Positions 12,184-13,695 of a DNA stretch of 13,695 nt are shown here, piece after piece. The DNA is from Clostridia bacterium (lineage in GTDB: Bacteria; Bacillota_A; Clostridia; Christensenellales; Aristaeellaceae), in assembly GCA_017397695.1 (NCBI GenBank), contig JAFQIF010000047.1:1-13695 (forward strand), read 5' to 3'. Numbering within the stretch: position 1 is the stretch's first letter; every line of letters begins with the position of its first letter. Both the position numbers and the translations under genes were made by a program. Under the pieces are notes generated by a model. It saw nothing but the letters and a program-made list of their open reading frames with translations. It was not told the origin of the DNA and ran no database searches.

Positions 12184-13545
12184 ATGAGTGAACTCATCAG
12201 CAGGGACACGATCGCCGCGCAGGCGACGGCCAGCGGAGAGGGCGGCATTGCCATTGTGCGTCTGTCCGGCAGCGAATGCGAAAGGATTCTGCTGCGCGTG
12301 TTCCGGCCTAAGAATGCGAAACCGATGAAAAACCGCGTACTGACGTTCGGCTATGTGATGGACGGCGAAACCGTGGCGGACGAGGCAATGGCGGTGCTCT
12401 TCCGCGCGCCGCACAGCTATACGCGCGAGGATGTGGCGGAAATCCACTGCCACGGATCGGATGCGCTGGTGCGCCGCATATTGCTGCTGCTGCTGCGCGC
12501 CGGCGCGCGCATGGCCAGGCCGGGCGAATTCACCTGCCGCGCGTTTCTCAATGGGCGCATCGATCTGGCGCAGGCCGAGGCCGTGATGCGCATGATCCGC
12601 GCGGGCAGCGAGCGCGCGATGACCTCTGCCATCCGGCAGATGGAGGGCGGCGTGTCGTCCTTTGTGCGCGCGGCGCGGGAGGAGATCATGGCGCTGCTGG
12701 CGGAGATTGCGGCGGCGATCGATTTTCCGGACGAGGTGGAGGAACAGGAGACGGCGCAGCAGATCCGCATGCGATGCTGTGCAATTGTGGATAAGCTGAG
12801 GCGCTCGTGCGATCCGCGCGCAGGCCGCATTGAGGACGAGGGCCTGCGCGTGGTGCTGTGCGGCAGGCCGAACGCAGGCAAGAGCAGCCTGCTCAATGCG
12901 CTCATCGGCGGCGAGCGCGCGATTGTGACCGATATTCCCGGTACGACGCGCGACACGCTGACGGAGAGCATTCAGATCGATGGACTCAAGGTATGCCTGA
13001 CGGATACAGCGGGCCTGCGCGAGACGGGCGACGCGGTGGAGCGCATCGGCGTGGCGCGCGCGCGCAAGGCGCTGGACGAGGCGGATGTGCGCGTGCTGGT
13101 GCTGGACGGCTCCTGTGAGATTGAACAGGAGGACCGCGAAGCGCTGTGCGGGCTTGCGCCGCAGATTGTGGTGCTGAGCAAGGGCGATTTGCAGACTGTG
13201 ATCACGACGCAGGAGGCGCAGAAGGAATTTGCCGGCGCGAAGGTGATCGGCGTATGCGCGCCCAAGGGTGAAGGGCTTCAGGAACTGAGGCGGATGCTGG
13301 TATCGTTTGCACCGGAAGACGGCGCGGAGTCATCGATGCTCTCGCAGGCGCGGCATGTGCAGGCGGCGCTGCGGGCATGCGATGCGCTGGAGGATGCGAT
13401 GCGCGCAATCGAGGGCGAGATGCCGCTGGACGTCTGCGCGGTAGATCTCTCTGCAGCGCTGGATTGCCTGGGGGAGATCACGGGCGAGACGATGAGCGAG
13501 CAGGTGATCGACGAGGTCTTTGCGCGGTTCTGCGTGGGAAAATGA
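12184..13545 (+). CDS. mnmE: tRNA uridine-5-carboxymethylaminomethyl modification GTPase MnmE
   Basis: The 453-residue GTPase works with MnmG to modify the wobble uridine U34 of certain tRNAs, using a folate-derived one-carbon unit. The N-terminal folate-binding domain (1-118) starts DTIAAQATASGEGGIAIVRLSG and contains the conserved RPGEFTCRAFLNGRIDLAQAEA around 112-133. A helical domain encloses the G domain: P-loop GRPNAGKSS (227-235), G2 IPGTTRDT (251-258) and G3 DTAG (274-277). G4 reads LSKGD (331-335), with Ser for the usual Asn. The protein ends FCVGK with the conserved Cys450. Length is normal. ATG 12184 is chosen for its GGAGGG site and homology over the in-frame ATG at 12157. The next gene, by family convention often mnmG, lies outside the window. 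Confidence 0.97.
   Translation: MSELISRDTIAAQATASGEGGIAIVRLSGSECERILLRVFRPKNAKPMKNRVLTFGYVMDGETVADEAMAVLFRAPHSYTREDVAEIHCHGSDALVRRILLLLLRAGARMARPGEFTCRAFLNGRIDLAQAEAVMRMIRAGSERAMTSAIRQMEGGVSSFVRAAREEIMALLAEIAAAIDFPDEVEEQETAQQIRMRCCAIVDKLRRSCDPRAGRIEDEGLRVVLCGRPNAGKSSLLNALIGGERAIVTDIPGTTRDTLTESIQIDGLKVCLTDTAGLRETGDAVERIGVARARKALDEADVRVLVLDGSCEIEQEDREALCGLAPQIVVLSKGDLQTVITTQEAQKEFAGAKVIGVCAPKGEGLQELRRMLVSFAPEDGAESSMLSQARHVQAALRACDALEDAMRAIEGEMPLDVCAVDLSAALDCLGEITGETMSEQVIDEVFARFCVGK
12786..12794 (-). other. Second DnaA-box-like 9-mer, within mnmE
   Basis: An exact TGTGGATAA in codons for Ile-Val-Asp-Lys (about residues 201-204). It may be coding coincidence; it is listed because it repeats the perfect site in the leader 616 bases upstream. 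Confidence 0.25.
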
Positions 13546-13584
13546 GAAAAAGGGATAGAAAGTTCATTAAGGCAGCTTCAAGCC

Positions 13585-13652
13585 GCCGCGAAGCGAAGAA
13601 GGGAGTCTGAGGGATGAAATCCCTCAGGCAGGTTTGGGCGGCAGCCCAACGT
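13585..13652 (+). repeat. Dispersed intergenic repeat, copy R3
   Basis: The copy begins GCCGCGAAGCGAAGAAGGGA. It contains a perfect 9-bp hairpin CTGAGGGAT-GAA-ATCCCTCAG (13607-13627) and the shared hairpin TTGGGC-GGCA-GCCCAA (13634-13649), and ends CCCAACGT. The first stem differs from R2 at two pairs, both compensated. It lies 40 bases after the mnmE stop. A partial GCGCGAAGCGCC echo follows at about 13660-13671. Confidence 0.85.
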
Positions 13653-13690
13653 AACCCATGCGCGAAGCGCCAGATAAGCAAGAATCAAAC

Positions 13691-13695
13691 AGGAG
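13691..13695 (+). promoter_or_regulatory. Probable ribosome binding site of the next gene
   Basis: The last five bases are AGGAG, preceded by an A-rich stretch. A start codon about 6-9 bases to the right would be expected. This cannot be confirmed within the window. Confidence 0.35.

Overview
The window looks like a chromosomal segment of an anaerobic, low-G+C-lineage but GC-rich Firmicute (Clostridia; my guess is a gut Christensenellales/Oscillospirales-type organism). The reasons are strong AGGAGG-type ribosome binding sites, TATAAT-type promoters, Firmicutes-style U-tract terminators, and protein families such as FucU, AEC transporters, TSCPD proteins and OmpR/EnvZ-type pairs. GC content is an eyeball estimate in the mid-to-high fifties. 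No tRNA, rRNA, CRISPR array, transposase or phage gene was seen.

Layout. (1) Positions 1-109 hold the last 35 codons of an unidentified, codon-optimised gene. (2) Positions 110-530 are non-coding and densely structured: two tandem ~105-bp elements that fold alike with covarying stems (122-226, 239-342), a separate hairpin, the first copy of a ~68-bp dispersed repeat (R1), and an intrinsic terminator directly in front of the next gene. (3) 531-1981 carries an AEC-type permease and a fucose mutarotase (fucU). (4) 2053-4749 carries a cytoplasmic HTH-like protein, a von Willebrand A (MIDAS) protein whose Shine-Dalgarno lies inside a long inverted repeat, and two secreted proteins of unknown function. 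(5) 4843-8531 is the most interesting block. Two exported cysteine-rich TSCPD-domain proteins lie on the minus strand, one with a Tat signal and one with a Sec signal plus an FMN-binding domain. Divergent from them is an OmpR-family response regulator with an overlapping sensor kinase. (6) 8645-11350 encodes a 901-residue secreted esterase-like protein with its own promoter. (7) 11466-11990 is a minus-strand nitroreductase. (8) 12184-13545 is mnmE, the tRNA-modifying GTPase. Repeat copies R2 and R3 follow the esterase and mnmE genes, and the window ends on a likely ribosome binding site for the next gene.

How the genes may work together. The TSCPD pair and the two-component system share a divergent intergenic region containing a contiguous 11-bp direct repeat like those bound by PhoB/OmpR-family regulators. 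The sensor kinase has a Cys-x4-Cys pair in its predicted extracytoplasmic domain, and both TSCPD proteins keep seven cysteines at nearly identical spacing. I infer an extracytoplasmic thiol/metal/flavin redox module under local two-component control. The domains are seen in the sequence; the function is a hypothesis. The AEC permease and fucU suggest sugar or organic-acid handling, and the large esterase suggests attack on esterified glycans outside the cell.
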